A DNA stretch of 61,601 nucleotides from assembly GCA_964533865.1 (NCBI GenBank), contig CAZHRC010000014.1:1-61601 (forward strand), given 5' to 3'. The notes under the pieces are model-generated. The model was not told where the DNA came from. It did not search any database and worked only from the letters and a program-made list of their open reading frames with translations. Position 1 is the first letter of the stretch; the number at the start of each line of letters is the position of its first letter. Of this stretch, positions 53,901-61,601 are shown piece by piece. This DNA is from CAZHRC01 sp964533865 (lineage in GTDB: Bacteria > Bacillota > Clostridia > Tissierellales > Peptoniphilaceae). Both the position numbers and the translations under genes were made by a program.

Positions 53901-54374
53901 CCAGCAGGGGTGTTTTATCTCCCACTTAATCGGTCACTCATCGCTGACACTCCTGTTGAAGGGATAGAGGCTTCTATCGAAAAAAGTTATATGATGAAAG
54001 GTTTTCTCTTGAAAGACGAAAAGGTATTTCGAGCGATGGATGACGAATACGATATCAATCTTTCGGTGTTCAAATTTGATGGTAAGGTACGAGATCCCTT
54101 AAGAAAAGACAATGTGTTGACAATCGAGCAAATAAAGAACCTTATCGGCTGGGTGATGGGAAATGTAGAAGAGAACATTTATCGGATTATTGAAGGGGAT
54201 ATTGGTCTTGAGCCTTTTAAAAATGGAGACCTCGTTGCCTGTAAATACTGCGACAATATTGGTATTTGCAAGTTTGACGAGCGATATTCAAATTATGTGA
54301 CGATTAGTACAACAGAGTGGGCTAAAGTAAAGTCTTTTCTAGACGAAGGGAGGCATAAGGATGGCGAAGTTTAA
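50967..54374 (+). CDS. addB: ATP-dependent helicase/nuclease subunit B (AddB)
   Basis: 1135 residues. The N-terminal inactivated helicase lacks a clear Walker A. The C-terminal RecB-family nuclease carries D in G-V-I-D-R-I-D and V-I-D-Y-K-S-G near 930-945. The iron-sulfur cysteines surround the nuclease: one in A-S-C-P-Y-K-H near 778 and three in C-K-Y-C-D-N-I-G-I-C near the end. With AddA it recognises Chi and resects double-strand breaks. It follows sbcC by 9 bases with GTAGGAGG. Confidence 0.94.
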   Translation: MITIIASRDALANTNEMYRRLKSHHAQGQKAYLMVSEQVTLQRDIDLLDALEAKALIGIKVKSFTSLSREVLERVGGSTKPVITDIGKHMVIRRIVDSSQKELSLFRHTKDNEGFITGMIRLITELKSNRVEPELLMQLLEREVPNPLFHKKITEIAIILERYNQLLEGKYIDNENRLMLLTEKLPDAHYIRDIHFYFDSYTSFSLIEWEVLEVLHAMGVSMTLCVTIDERLIGAENMGETVVKDAEVFDSSLRLYQRIEEMVGAKPKIHIVQRSRPPLYDVDWVSHQLFSYNPISTSDSDGSIRLFQGLNTEEEVEEVARNIRCKVIDEGYRFRDFTVVTAHPLSYNKILKRIFNQSDIPYFIDEKRSFLENSIVKFIISAIEMISFNMRQENVMGFLKSGFVDVTTTEALAFENYVNRRRIRGGMYFDEKYFSVDQNYYKKSKRLYAIALREVQEAWGCRERLLEVFLDFYDRAQVVSKVVDHCRSVYDFLHQEKLKVQFDGYQADLAQMDRIDIVDENNQVMGKIVEILEQLVEMIGEVEVSFVEFAKILKDGFSAMHIGLIPPAQDQVIIGSVMRSRNGHTPHLFLMGMNDAYLPSSQDEGGLLLPSEMEWLKENDVVLPSEVGIRQSIENISLYNTIGRATERLHLSYASMDSSNQSMQPATYLHQIRKILPMLQIETPNRRLNERDLYTPFLAIRKMLNLDREDNVPIEDRNLGHGIMAYMTTQDKWQQTANIIYESWHYIQEKPPLARTLARKLYDGPTGVSISRMERFASCPYKHFVDYGLRPMELNAFSIGKNEIGSVLHEVIDNFTSLVKEQEAVQMPVEEGDVEKFVVETFEKVTKDHIDSERRGSQRNNFVLQRTRFTALENCIHVLRQIRKGAFSLFKEEVAFGQKNLEGQLVFEVDGESVALEGVIDRIDRYRTSDKDFIRVIDYKSGNKTLDITSVIEGLDIQLIVYLNAAIGICSTMGKETVPAGVFYLPLNRSLIADTPVEGIEASIEKSYMMKGFLLKDEKVFRAMDDEYDINLSVFKFDGKVRDPLRKDNVLTIEQIKNLIGWVMGNVEENIYRIIEGDIGLEPFKNGDLVACKYCDNIGICKFDERYSNYVTISTTEWAKVKSFLDEGRHKDGEV

Positions 54375-57300
54375 TTACACTCCAGCACAAAATCTTGCGA
54401 TAACTGATCGTGGGCGAAATATTTTGGTTTCTGCGGCGGCTGGCTCTGGTAAAACTCGTGTCTTGATCGATCGAATCCTTCGCCTCATAATCGAAGAGCA
54501 GGTGCCTATTGATGCCATGCTAGTGGTCACCTTCACTAATTCAGCGGCTAATGAAATGAAAACCCGGTTATTTCAAGGGTTAAATGAAGCTTTAGAATCC
54601 CATCCTAATCAAATGGCTTTCTTGCGCACGCAAGTTAATGCTTTGTCAAATGCCAATGTTTCGACGATGCACGCTTTTTGCAAAAAAATGATCAAAAGTC
54701 ATTTTCATCAACTGGACATCGAACCTTCCTTTGGAATGGTGAGTAAATCTCAAGATATTATCTTTCAAGAACAGGCGATTGAAGAGGTATTTGAGCAGTT
54801 ATATGAATCTGCAGATGAAGACTTTCTGAGTTTTGTCGATACTTTTTCAGATCCTAGAGGAGATCGAGAAGCGATGGAACTTATTTTAGAGTGCTATAAA
54901 TTTTTGTTCGGTCAGCCTAATCCTTACCAGTGGTTGGAAGAGCGTATCGTGAGCTTAGAAAGTGAGATAACTGATGATTCATCATTGATAAAAGTCGCTA
55001 TCAATCAAATTCAGCGCAAGTTTACAAACATCAAGGAGAATATTGTATTTGCGCTATCACTATGCGATGGGTTTGGTGGTCCGAAATTTTATATGCAAGC
55101 GTTGGAATCGGATTTAGAGCAAACGACTGATGCAATTGACGCAGCGAATCGAAGTGACTTTGACGGATTAATCGAAAAAATAGAGTCATATAAGGCAAAG
55201 GCACTGGGAAGGGCGAAAAAAACCGATGAAGGAACATTCGATCCCGTTGTCCAAGAAAGAATTAAAGCCATACGAGAAAGTGGGATTAAAAATGAATACA
55301 AGTCTCTTAAACAAAAATATGGAAGTTTTTCGTTAGATGCGGTTCAAGTTGAAAATAGGAGACAAGCAACAAACTTAAGGACGGTGAAACGGTTGATCGA
55401 AATGTTTGATCGTGCTTATGGTGAGAAGCGAAAAGAAAGGAATCTCTTAAACTTTTCTGACTTAGAGCATATGATGCTGCGACTTCTTGAAAATTCTGAG
55501 GTGGTGGATGAGATTGTCGGACATGTGCGATACTTGTTTTTTGACGAATATCAAGATGCCAACCCTATGCAAGAAACGATCGTCGAGCGCTTAAAAGGAG
55601 AGGGGAATCTTTTTTTTGTCGGAGATGTGAAGCAGGCCATCTACCGTTTTAGAGGTGCTGATCCGAGCTTGTTTAACCAGAGATACGAACGGTATGCTTC
55701 TGGAGAAGATGCGGCCAACGTTAAAATTGATTTGTCCGAAAACTTTAGAAGTCGGCGTGAAATTCTCGAATTTTCAAACTTTGTTTTTGAGTCGACAATG
55801 ACAAAACAACTTGGAGATATCGACTACAAAATGCCCGGTCAACGGTTGGTGCCAGGCCTAGAAAGCGAACCTGTCGACGAAGCCATAACGGTAGCTCTTG
55901 TAGAGAAATATGATAAGGAATCAAGCGGTGAACCGTACTATAGCGAGGCTCGCTTTATTGCATTGGAAATTGAACGGTTAATCAAGAAAGGTTATTCCTA
56001 CAAAGACATGGTAGTGCTTATGCGATCACCACGTAGAGTGTTGTATGCGTATGAAAATGAATTTGCTCAGCGAGAGATACCGTACTACTCTGATATATCG
56101 ACAGTTAATTTTCAAAACCGAGAAGTTGAAACCTTTATTACCTTACTATCTGTCGTCGACAATGATAGACGTGATCGAACGTTAATGAGTGCTATGCTTT
56201 CTGTCTTTGGTGATTTTACCGAGGAGGATTTGACTAATATAAGGATCACAGATAAAGACAATCCTTTTTTTGAAGTTGTAGAAAACTACGGAGCGACGGA
56301 ATCTAATGAGATAGCCGCTAAGATCAATGATTTTTACAGACGCTTGGATCAGTTGCGGCGTAGAGTTAGAATTATGGGACTAGAAGAATTTGCCTGGCAT
56401 CTCCTTGATGATACGAGATATGATGTTTTTTTATTAGGATTGAAGAACGGGAATGAGCGTTTAGCAAATGTAAAAGCCTTTATCGAGAAGATGGGAGAGT
56501 ACGAAGCCAACGGGTCGTCCAGTTTGTTCGGGTTTTTGTCATACGTCAACCAGCTTCTCGGTCGAAAAGGTGATGACTTAGATCCTGCGATTTCCTTATC
56601 TGAGGCAGACGATGTGGTGCGCATCATGAGTATACACAAAAGCAAAGGTTTGGAATTTGATATCGTGTTTTTAGCTGGGGTGTCTAAACAGTTTAACCAA
56701 CAGGAATCAAAAAACGATATGGTTCTTCACCACAAATGGGGTGTAGGGATCAAAAATATTTCAAGGAGTGAATCCACGGTTTACAATACCCTGAATCGTC
56801 AAGTGATTTTAACTCAAAAAATAAATGAAGACCGTTCGGAAGAAGTGAGACTCCTTTACGTTGCACTGACTCGTGCTGTGGAACGTCTATACCTGGTAGG
56901 AGAAGTTAACGATATTGAACAGACGTTGAATAATGCAATTTCAAATAGTTTGGCTAATAAAATCGATGGGGGCAGATGTTATTTGGATTGGGTTTTAGCA
57001 GTCTTGGGCCATGATGTTGTGGGCAAGACCTTAGGAATGGAAATCGACGTAACTGATGAAGTAGCCGATTATTATGGCGAAACCCACTCATCGATCGTCT
57101 TGATAAAGGCTACGCGGGAGAACTTAGCAATTGGTGAAATAGAAGAACAGGACACCGAAACAGATGGAATCTACTTCATTCAAGAAGAGTTTATGCAAAA
57201 GATTGGCCATCAAATGGACTTTGCGTATCCATATATAGAAGAAACAGTGAAACCCATTAAATACACTGTGTCAAAACTCTCTGAAATGAACCGGGTGTCC

Positions 57301-57885
57301 CAAGACAACGTGAGGTCATGGGCCTATCACCCATCGTTTACAAATATCCCGACCATGGACCTTACCATTGAGCTAGCACCGTCTTTTATGTCATCTTCAT
57401 TGGAATTAGATGGAATGGCGTTAGGATCTTTAATTCATAGAATATTTCAAATCATTTCACTTCAAAAGCACAGCAACGTGTCCATTGAAGCGGAGTTAAA
57501 TCGAATGGTAGAGGTAGATCAACTGACAAAAGAAGAGCGCGAAAAAGTCGATCCACAGGTTTTTCAACGATTCTTTGATAGCTCTTTGGGACAGAGATTA
57601 GTAACGAATGCCAATAGTTGCGAACGTGAAACGAGTTTTACTATGAAATATGACGGGTACGCGGTAGATGGTCAAATTGACTGCTACTTTATAGAGGAAG
57701 GCGAAATCGTATTAATCGATTTTAAGACGGACCGTAGACAGCGACCAAAAATATACCACAAGCAGATAGCATTGTACCGATACGCTTTAGAGCAAGCATT
57801 AACTATGAAAGTGAAAGAATCTTATCTTTATTGGACAAATTTTGGAACATACACATCTATAGGAGAGGAATGGGAGAGCACATGA
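54361..57885 (+). CDS. addA: ATP-dependent helicase/nuclease subunit A (AddA)
   Basis: 1174 residues. The UvrD-type helicase has Walker A A-A-A-G-S-G-K-T-R near residue 24, motif II F-D-E-Y-Q-D-A-N, motif III F-V-G-D-V-K-Q-A-I-Y-R-F-R-G, a late motif S-I-H-K-S-K-G-L-E-F and V-A-L-T-R-A-V-E-R. The C-terminal nuclease domain has V-L-I-D-F-K-T-D-R near 1120. It overlaps addB by 14 bases and the following small gene by 4. The processing enzyme set is complete. Confidence 0.96.
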   Translation: MAKFNYTPAQNLAITDRGRNILVSAAAGSGKTRVLIDRILRLIIEEQVPIDAMLVVTFTNSAANEMKTRLFQGLNEALESHPNQMAFLRTQVNALSNANVSTMHAFCKKMIKSHFHQLDIEPSFGMVSKSQDIIFQEQAIEEVFEQLYESADEDFLSFVDTFSDPRGDREAMELILECYKFLFGQPNPYQWLEERIVSLESEITDDSSLIKVAINQIQRKFTNIKENIVFALSLCDGFGGPKFYMQALESDLEQTTDAIDAANRSDFDGLIEKIESYKAKALGRAKKTDEGTFDPVVQERIKAIRESGIKNEYKSLKQKYGSFSLDAVQVENRRQATNLRTVKRLIEMFDRAYGEKRKERNLLNFSDLEHMMLRLLENSEVVDEIVGHVRYLFFDEYQDANPMQETIVERLKGEGNLFFVGDVKQAIYRFRGADPSLFNQRYERYASGEDAANVKIDLSENFRSRREILEFSNFVFESTMTKQLGDIDYKMPGQRLVPGLESEPVDEAITVALVEKYDKESSGEPYYSEARFIALEIERLIKKGYSYKDMVVLMRSPRRVLYAYENEFAQREIPYYSDISTVNFQNREVETFITLLSVVDNDRRDRTLMSAMLSVFGDFTEEDLTNIRITDKDNPFFEVVENYGATESNEIAAKINDFYRRLDQLRRRVRIMGLEEFAWHLLDDTRYDVFLLGLKNGNERLANVKAFIEKMGEYEANGSSSLFGFLSYVNQLLGRKGDDLDPAISLSEADDVVRIMSIHKSKGLEFDIVFLAGVSKQFNQQESKNDMVLHHKWGVGIKNISRSESTVYNTLNRQVILTQKINEDRSEEVRLLYVALTRAVERLYLVGEVNDIEQTLNNAISNSLANKIDGGRCYLDWVLAVLGHDVVGKTLGMEIDVTDEVADYYGETHSSIVLIKATRENLAIGEIEEQDTETDGIYFIQEEFMQKIGHQMDFAYPYIEETVKPIKYTVSKLSEMNRVSQDNVRSWAYHPSFTNIPTMDLTIELAPSFMSSSLELDGMALGSLIHRIFQIISLQKHSNVSIEAELNRMVEVDQLTKEEREKVDPQVFQRFFDSSLGQRLVTNANSCERETSFTMKYDGYAVDGQIDCYFIEEGEIVLIDFKTDRRQRPKIYHKQIALYRYALEQALTMKVKESYLYWTNFGTYTSIGEEWEST

Positions 57886-58283
57886 TTAGAGACTATATCG
57901 ATCATTACTATTTTGAAGGGGATTACAATTGCGCGGAAACGATGTTACGCGCTTGTGGCGAAGCCTGGAACATCGCGATTTCAGAGGATTTAAATAAAGC
58001 GATGGGAGGTTTTGGAGGAGGATTGTATTCAGGTCTCGTTTGTGGTGCAATTACAGGGGGTGTTGCTGCTATGGCACAGCTCTATGTCGATAGAAGAGGG
58101 CACACGAGTCCAGTGATGAAAGAAAAAACGCAACGGTTTACCGGTTTGGTTAAAGAAAGAATGGGAGATTGTAATTGTACACCGTTGAAAGAAAAGTTTT
58201 GGTCAGAAGGAGAAAGATGTCATAAAACAGTCGTATTAATCGCTGATATTTTAGATGAGGTTGTAGGAGAAGATTACCTTTAA
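57882..58283 (+). CDS. C-GCAxxG-C-C family redox protein
   Basis: 133 residues with the family cysteines: Y-N-C-A-E-T-M near residue 13, C in R-A-C-G, G-L-V-C-G-A-I-T-G-G-V near 50, then G-D-C-N-C and E-R-C-H near 88-108. Members are putative redox or metal-binding proteins of anaerobes, often near thiol or molybdenum enzymes. ATG 57882 overlaps the addA stop (ATGA). ATG 57870 is an alternative nearer to AGGAGAGG. It is the tail of the sbcDC-addBA operon, perhaps by chance. Confidence 0.85.
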   Translation: MIRDYIDHYYFEGDYNCAETMLRACGEAWNIAISEDLNKAMGGFGGGLYSGLVCGAITGGVAAMAQLYVDRRGHTSPVMKEKTQRFTGLVKERMGDCNCTPLKEKFWSEGERCHKTVVLIADILDEVVGEDYL

Positions 58284-58296
58284 AATGTAATTCGCG

Positions 58297-58324
58297 TTGA
58301 CAGTGCAAGTCAATATGATATAAT
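58297..58324 (+). promoter_or_regulatory. htpG promoter
   Basis: TTGACA, 16 bases, TATAAT, an excellent sigma-A promoter that places the transcript start in or just before the CIRCE element. Confidence 0.9.
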
Positions 58325-58328
58325 GTTA

Positions 58329-58355
58329 TTAGCACTCGAAGGTGTAGAGTGCTAA
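58329..58355 (+). promoter_or_regulatory. CIRCE operator (HrcA binding site)
   Basis: Exact consensus: TTAGCACTC, 9-base spacer, GAGTGCTAA. It lies 4 bases after the -10 box and 29 bases before the htpG ATG, so HrcA would block transcription of htpG until heat shock. Confidence 0.97.
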
Positions 58356-58383
58356 TAACTAAATTGTAAAGGGATGAATATGA

Positions 58384-60276
58384 ATGAAAAAAGAGTTTAG
58401 AGCGGAATCGAAGCGACTTATGGATTTGATGGTGAACTCTATCTATACTAATCGAGAAATCTTTTTAAGAGAATTGATTTCCAATGCTTCTGATGCTATT
58501 GATAAGATTTATTACAAAGCGTTAACTGATGAAACCCTATCTTTTAATAAGGACGATTATTTTATCCGAATTTCAGCAGATGCGGATAGTCGCACGCTGA
58601 CGATTGAAGATACTGGTATTGGAATGACCGAAGAGGAGCTCGAAGAAAATCTCGGTGTTATTGCAAAGAGTGGAACTAACGCTTTTAAAGAGAACTTGGA
58701 AATCCATGAAGATCATGATATCATTGGCCAATTTGGAGTGGGGTTTTACTCCGCCTTTATGATCGCCTCAAAAGTAGTCGTCGAATCGAAGTCGGTTAAC
58801 TCTGACATTGCATTTAAATGGACCTCTGAAGGAGCTGATGGATTTAATATCGAACCAAGCGATAAAACGACGAATGGAACGGCGATTACGCTTTATTTGA
58901 AAGCAGATACCGAGGAAGACAATTACTCCGAGTTTTTAGAGGATTATCGGATTAAAGGGATTGTAAGGCGATATTCTAACTACATCCGCTACCCTATCAA
59001 GATGAGAGTTGAAAAGAGCAGAGTTGTCGAAAGTGCTGAAGAAACAAATACACCAGATTATGAAACTTACCTAGAAGATGATATCTTAAATTCCATGATT
59101 CCAGTCTGGCGTAAAAACAAAAAAGATCTATCCGATGAAAATTATGAGAATTTTTACCATGAAAAACACTATGGTTTTGATGAACCTTTAGCACATATTC
59201 ATCTGAGTGCAGAAGGTGCGATGAGCTATAAAGCGCTACTCTATATTCCGAGTCAGGCACCCTATGATTACTACACGAGAGACTACGAGAAAGGGTTGGA
59301 ACTCTATTCCAACGGCGTGATGATCATGGAGAAGTGTGGTGATCTGGTTCCAGACTACTATAGTTTTGTTAAAGGAGTTGTCGATTCAGAAGATCTATCG
59401 CTTAATATTTCACGTGAAATGCTTCAACAAGATCGTCAACTTCGTGCGATAGAACGTCGCCTCGAATCGAAGATCACTGAAGAATTAGTGCGAATGCGAG
59501 ACGAAGATAGAGAAAAATATGAGATGTTCTTTAAAGCTTTTGGCAATCAATTAAAGGTTGGCACATACGATGGTTTTGGGCGTAACGCTGATAAATTAAA
59601 AGACCTGCTTCTATTTTACTCTACAAATGAAAAGAAATTGGTCACCCTCGCTCAATACGTTGAGGCTATGACAGATGACCAACCCTATATCTATTACGCT
59701 TCTGGCGAATCGGTGGAAAGAATATCAAAAATGCCCCAAGTGTCCATTGTAGAAGACAAAGGTTACGATATTCTGTTCTTCACAGAAGAAATCGATGAAT
59801 TTGCAATTAAGGTTCTAAACCAATACGGAGAAAAATCTTTTAAATCCGTCTCAAGTAATGACTTAGGATTTGAGGAGGATGAAACAAAGGATGCAGTAGA
59901 AGATGGTGAAGAAGCTGCGCAAGATTTACCTATGTTCGAAAGAATGAAAGAGATTTTAGGAGAAGAAGTTGTACGAGTAAAGGGAACAACACACCTAAAA
60001 AGAGATTTGGTCTATCTATCGACTGAAGGAGATATTTCAATCGAAATGGAAAAGACACTTCATTCGATGCCGAATGCAGGGGATGTGAAAGCGGAAAAAG
60101 TACTAGAAATTAATGAAAACCATCCTGTGTTTGCAAAGCTGCGCGAATTTTATGAAGTTGATGAAGTACGTTTTGAGTTATACACGACGCTGCTTTATGA
60201 TCAAGCGCGCTTAATCGAAGGTTTAGCGATTGAGGATCCAGTCGCGTTCGCTAAAAAAATGAGTGAGTTAATGTAA
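58384..60276 (+). CDS. htpG: Molecular chaperone HtpG (Hsp90)
   Basis: 630-residue cytosolic Hsp90. The ATPase domain shows R-E-L-I-S-N-A-S-D-A near residue 29, D-T-G-I-G-M near 79, G-T-N-A-F near 104 and I-G-Q-F-G-V-G-F-Y-S near 118. The middle domain shows D-S-E-D-L-S-L-N-I-S-R-E-M-L-Q near 337. The C-terminal dimerisation domain has the usual extent. AAAGGG is the ribosome site. It stands alone under a CIRCE-controlled promoter. Confidence 0.97.
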   Translation: MKKEFRAESKRLMDLMVNSIYTNREIFLRELISNASDAIDKIYYKALTDETLSFNKDDYFIRISADADSRTLTIEDTGIGMTEEELEENLGVIAKSGTNAFKENLEIHEDHDIIGQFGVGFYSAFMIASKVVVESKSVNSDIAFKWTSEGADGFNIEPSDKTTNGTAITLYLKADTEEDNYSEFLEDYRIKGIVRRYSNYIRYPIKMRVEKSRVVESAEETNTPDYETYLEDDILNSMIPVWRKNKKDLSDENYENFYHEKHYGFDEPLAHIHLSAEGAMSYKALLYIPSQAPYDYYTRDYEKGLELYSNGVMIMEKCGDLVPDYYSFVKGVVDSEDLSLNISREMLQQDRQLRAIERRLESKITEELVRMRDEDREKYEMFFKAFGNQLKVGTYDGFGRNADKLKDLLLFYSTNEKKLVTLAQYVEAMTDDQPYIYYASGESVERISKMPQVSIVEDKGYDILFFTEEIDEFAIKVLNQYGEKSFKSVSSNDLGFEEDETKDAVEDGEEAAQDLPMFERMKEILGEEVVRVKGTTHLKRDLVYLSTEGDISIEMEKTLHSMPNAGDVKAEKVLEINENHPVFAKLREFYEVDEVRFELYTTLLYDQARLIEGLAIEDPVAFAKKMSELM

Positions 60277-60302
60277 TTTGCGTCACTCTAAGAAACAAGA
60301 AT

Positions 60303-60349
60303 CAACAAAACACAACACTCTTTGTGGGTGTTGTGTTTTGTTTTGTTGA
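60303..60349. terminator. Bidirectional terminator
   Basis: Long stem CAACAAAACACAACAC / GTGTTGTGTTTTGTTTTGTTG with A/T-rich flanks, between the convergent htpG and asnA genes. Confidence 0.9.
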
Positions 60350-60352
60350 TTA

Positions 60353-61366
60353 TTATAAAAGGTTTATGCCGTTGTTGGCGCAGATACGTCGCATGGACTC
60401 GGGCCAGTAGCTGGATTGCACTTCTCCGATGTGAGCTTTTTGCAAGAAGAACATACACATGCGAGATTGGCCTATACCACCACCTATAGTGAGAGGGAGT
60501 TTTCCGCTCACCAACAGACTGTGATATTCTAAATGTAAGCGATCTTCACTCCCAGAGATTTTGAGTTGTCGTATTAGACTTTCAGGAGAGACGCGAATTC
60601 CCATGGAAGATAACTCCAATACATCATCTAAGACGGGGTTCCATAGAAGGAGGTCTCCATTAAGGTCCCAGTCGTCGTAATCCGGTGAACGCCCGTCATG
60701 GCGTATACCTGAAGCCAACGTTCCTCCAATTTTCGTCAAGAATACGGCTTTGTGAGTTTTTGTAATTTCTCTTTCACGCTCTTTAGGCGTTAAATTAGGG
60801 TATTTATTTTCCAGGTCTTGGGTATCTATATAATGGATTTCATTGGGGAGAAGTGACTTATAATTTGGATAAGTCGTCAACAAGTGGTGATCCAAATCGA
60901 CAAAGACTTGATAAATGGTATTGACCACTTGCTTAAGGTAATCGTAAGTTCTTTGGTCAGAGGTGATGACTTTCTCCCAATCCCATTGGTCGACATAGAT
61001 GGAATGAATATTGTCTAATGTTTCGTCGGCTCGGATAGCGTTCATATCGGTATAAATTCCTGTTCCTGCTGCAAAGCCGTATTCTTTCAACGCAAACCGC
61101 TTCCATTTTGCGAGGGAGTGGACGATTTCGAGTGTGGTTTGCTTGTTCTCTTCTCTAATCGCGAATGATACCGCCTTTTCAACCCCATTGAGGTCGTCGT
61201 TTAAACCGGATTCTCGGGTGACAAACATAGGAGCGGTAACTCTTGTCAAATGAAGCTTTGATGCTAGATTGGTTTGAAAAAAGTCTTTTATATCTTTAAT
61301 CGCTTTTTGAGTTGCTATCACATTTAAATTTGAATGGTAGCCTTGTGGAAGTTTTAAACTATTCAT
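60353..61366 (-). CDS. asnA: Aspartate-ammonia ligase (AsnA)
   Basis: 337-residue class-II-synthetase-like enzyme that makes asparagine from aspartate, ammonia and ATP. Motifs: V-T-A-P-M-F-V near residue 43, the S-I-Y-V-D-Q-W-D-W-E segment near 121, R-H-D-G-R-S-P-D-Y-D-D-W near 222 and G-G-G-I-G-Q-S-R near 302. Complete. Its promoter is at 61401-61430, and the start has an AGGACC site upstream. Confidence 0.96.
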   Translation of the reverse strand: MNSLKLPQGYHSNLNVIATQKAIKDIKDFFQTNLASKLHLTRVTAPMFVTRESGLNDDLNGVEKAVSFAIREENKQTTLEIVHSLAKWKRFALKEYGFAAGTGIYTDMNAIRADETLDNIHSIYVDQWDWEKVITSDQRTYDYLKQVVNTIYQVFVDLDHHLLTTYPNYKSLLPNEIHYIDTQDLENKYPNLTPKEREREITKTHKAVFLTKIGGTLASGIRHDGRSPDYDDWDLNGDLLLWNPVLDDVLELSSMGIRVSPESLIRQLKISGSEDRLHLEYHSLLVSGKLPLTIGGGIGQSRMCMFFLQKAHIGEVQSSYWPESMRRICANNGINLL

Positions 61367-61400
61367 TAATTAAGGTCCTCTTTTCTTATGCTATGCCTGT

Positions 61401-61430
61401 ATTATAAAGTAAAGAGGGAAGGTAGGTCAA
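61401..61430 (-). promoter_or_regulatory. asnA promoter
   Basis: Minus strand: TTGACC, 18 bases, TATAAT, about 35 bases before the asnA start. Confidence 0.7.
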
Positions 61431-61601
61431 GAAACCTCAAAAACCGCTAAGAGATAATTTCTTCAATAAGTGGAACGATATCGTATTCCTTATTGTCTTT
61501 TGTTCACTTCTTTGGGGATTAAAGATTCTTTACTCGGAAACTGATGTAATAAATACCAAAGGAAGAGCACGATATTTCATAAGGTATCTATATAGAATTA
61601 C
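61426..61601 (+). other. Open frame running off the window, no start codon
   Basis: 58 codons without a stop and without ATG, GTG or TTG start, containing one hydrophobic stretch (I-V-F-L-I-V-F-C-S-L-L-W). It overlaps the asnA promoter. It may be a gene fragment or chance. The sequence to the right would decide. Confidence 0.2.

Noticed and set aside
1..61601. tRNA, rRNA, CRISPR arrays, insertion sequences, prophage
   Set aside because: Both strands were scanned for repeat arrays, transposase-like proteins and tRNA-like folds; none was found. A dedicated search was not possible here.

Overview
The window looks like a chromosomal segment of an anaerobic, low-to-medium GC Gram-positive bacterium of the class Clostridia. 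A Peptostreptococcales/Fusibacter-like relative would fit, but that rank is a guess. The evidence is a multi-subunit [FeFe] hydrogenase, a three-gene glycerol-3-phosphate dehydrogenase set with a DUF1667 partner, DUF362 ferredoxin-like and C-GCAxxG redox proteins, AddAB instead of RecBCD, CIRCE and T-box regulation, strong AGGAGG ribosome binding sites, and many hairpin terminators between convergent genes. I see no rRNA, tRNA, CRISPR array, insertion sequence, prophage or replication origin.

Layout. 1-5.7 kb: single genes (5'-damaged SDR, EamA transporter, flavoprotein, epimerase, YjdM, Ric-like protein) separated by gene remnants. 5.8-10.4 kb: a compact type IV pilus/pseudopilus operon (a 43-residue membrane protein, PilC, prepilin peptidase, three pseudopilins, one large pilin-like protein) with no motor ATPase. 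A strong hairpin covers the ribosome binding site of its first gene. 10.4-14 kb: HD hydrolase, class I aldolase, DUF362 ferredoxin, LigB dioxygenase. 14-17.4 kb (minus): peptide ABC importer without ATPases. 17.7-23.4 kb: leuCDB, then metY and a Na+/alanine symporter on the minus strand. 23.6-24.8 kb: a PduX-like kinase and a cysteine-rich protein, both of cobalamin type. 24.8-30 kb: a two-component system divergent from an LnrLMN-like ABC exporter, with a perfect palindrome between them. 30-32.8 kb (minus): DUF368 lipid-carrier transporter and two lipoproteins. 33-37 kb: DegV plus the GlpABC-like operon. 37.2-40.7 kb: hydCBA. 41-46.5 kb: TetR regulator, T-box-controlled metA, thioredoxin, a 52-residue small protein, an FAD protein and a lipid kinase. 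46.6-58.3 kb: sbcD-sbcC-addB-addA plus a C-GCAxxG gene. 58.3-61.4 kb: CIRCE-controlled htpG and asnA.

How the genes fit together. MetA (Met T-box) and MetY supply the two steps from homoserine to homocysteine. LeuC, LeuD and LeuB cover leucine synthesis after LeuA, which is not here. HydABC disposes of NADH electrons as H2. DegV with GlpABC suggests a joint role in glycerolipid supply. SbcCD and AddAB form one DNA-end processing operon. The most unusual parts are the ATPase-less pilin operon with its masked start site, the shared HK/ABC control region, and the CIRCE element at htpG.
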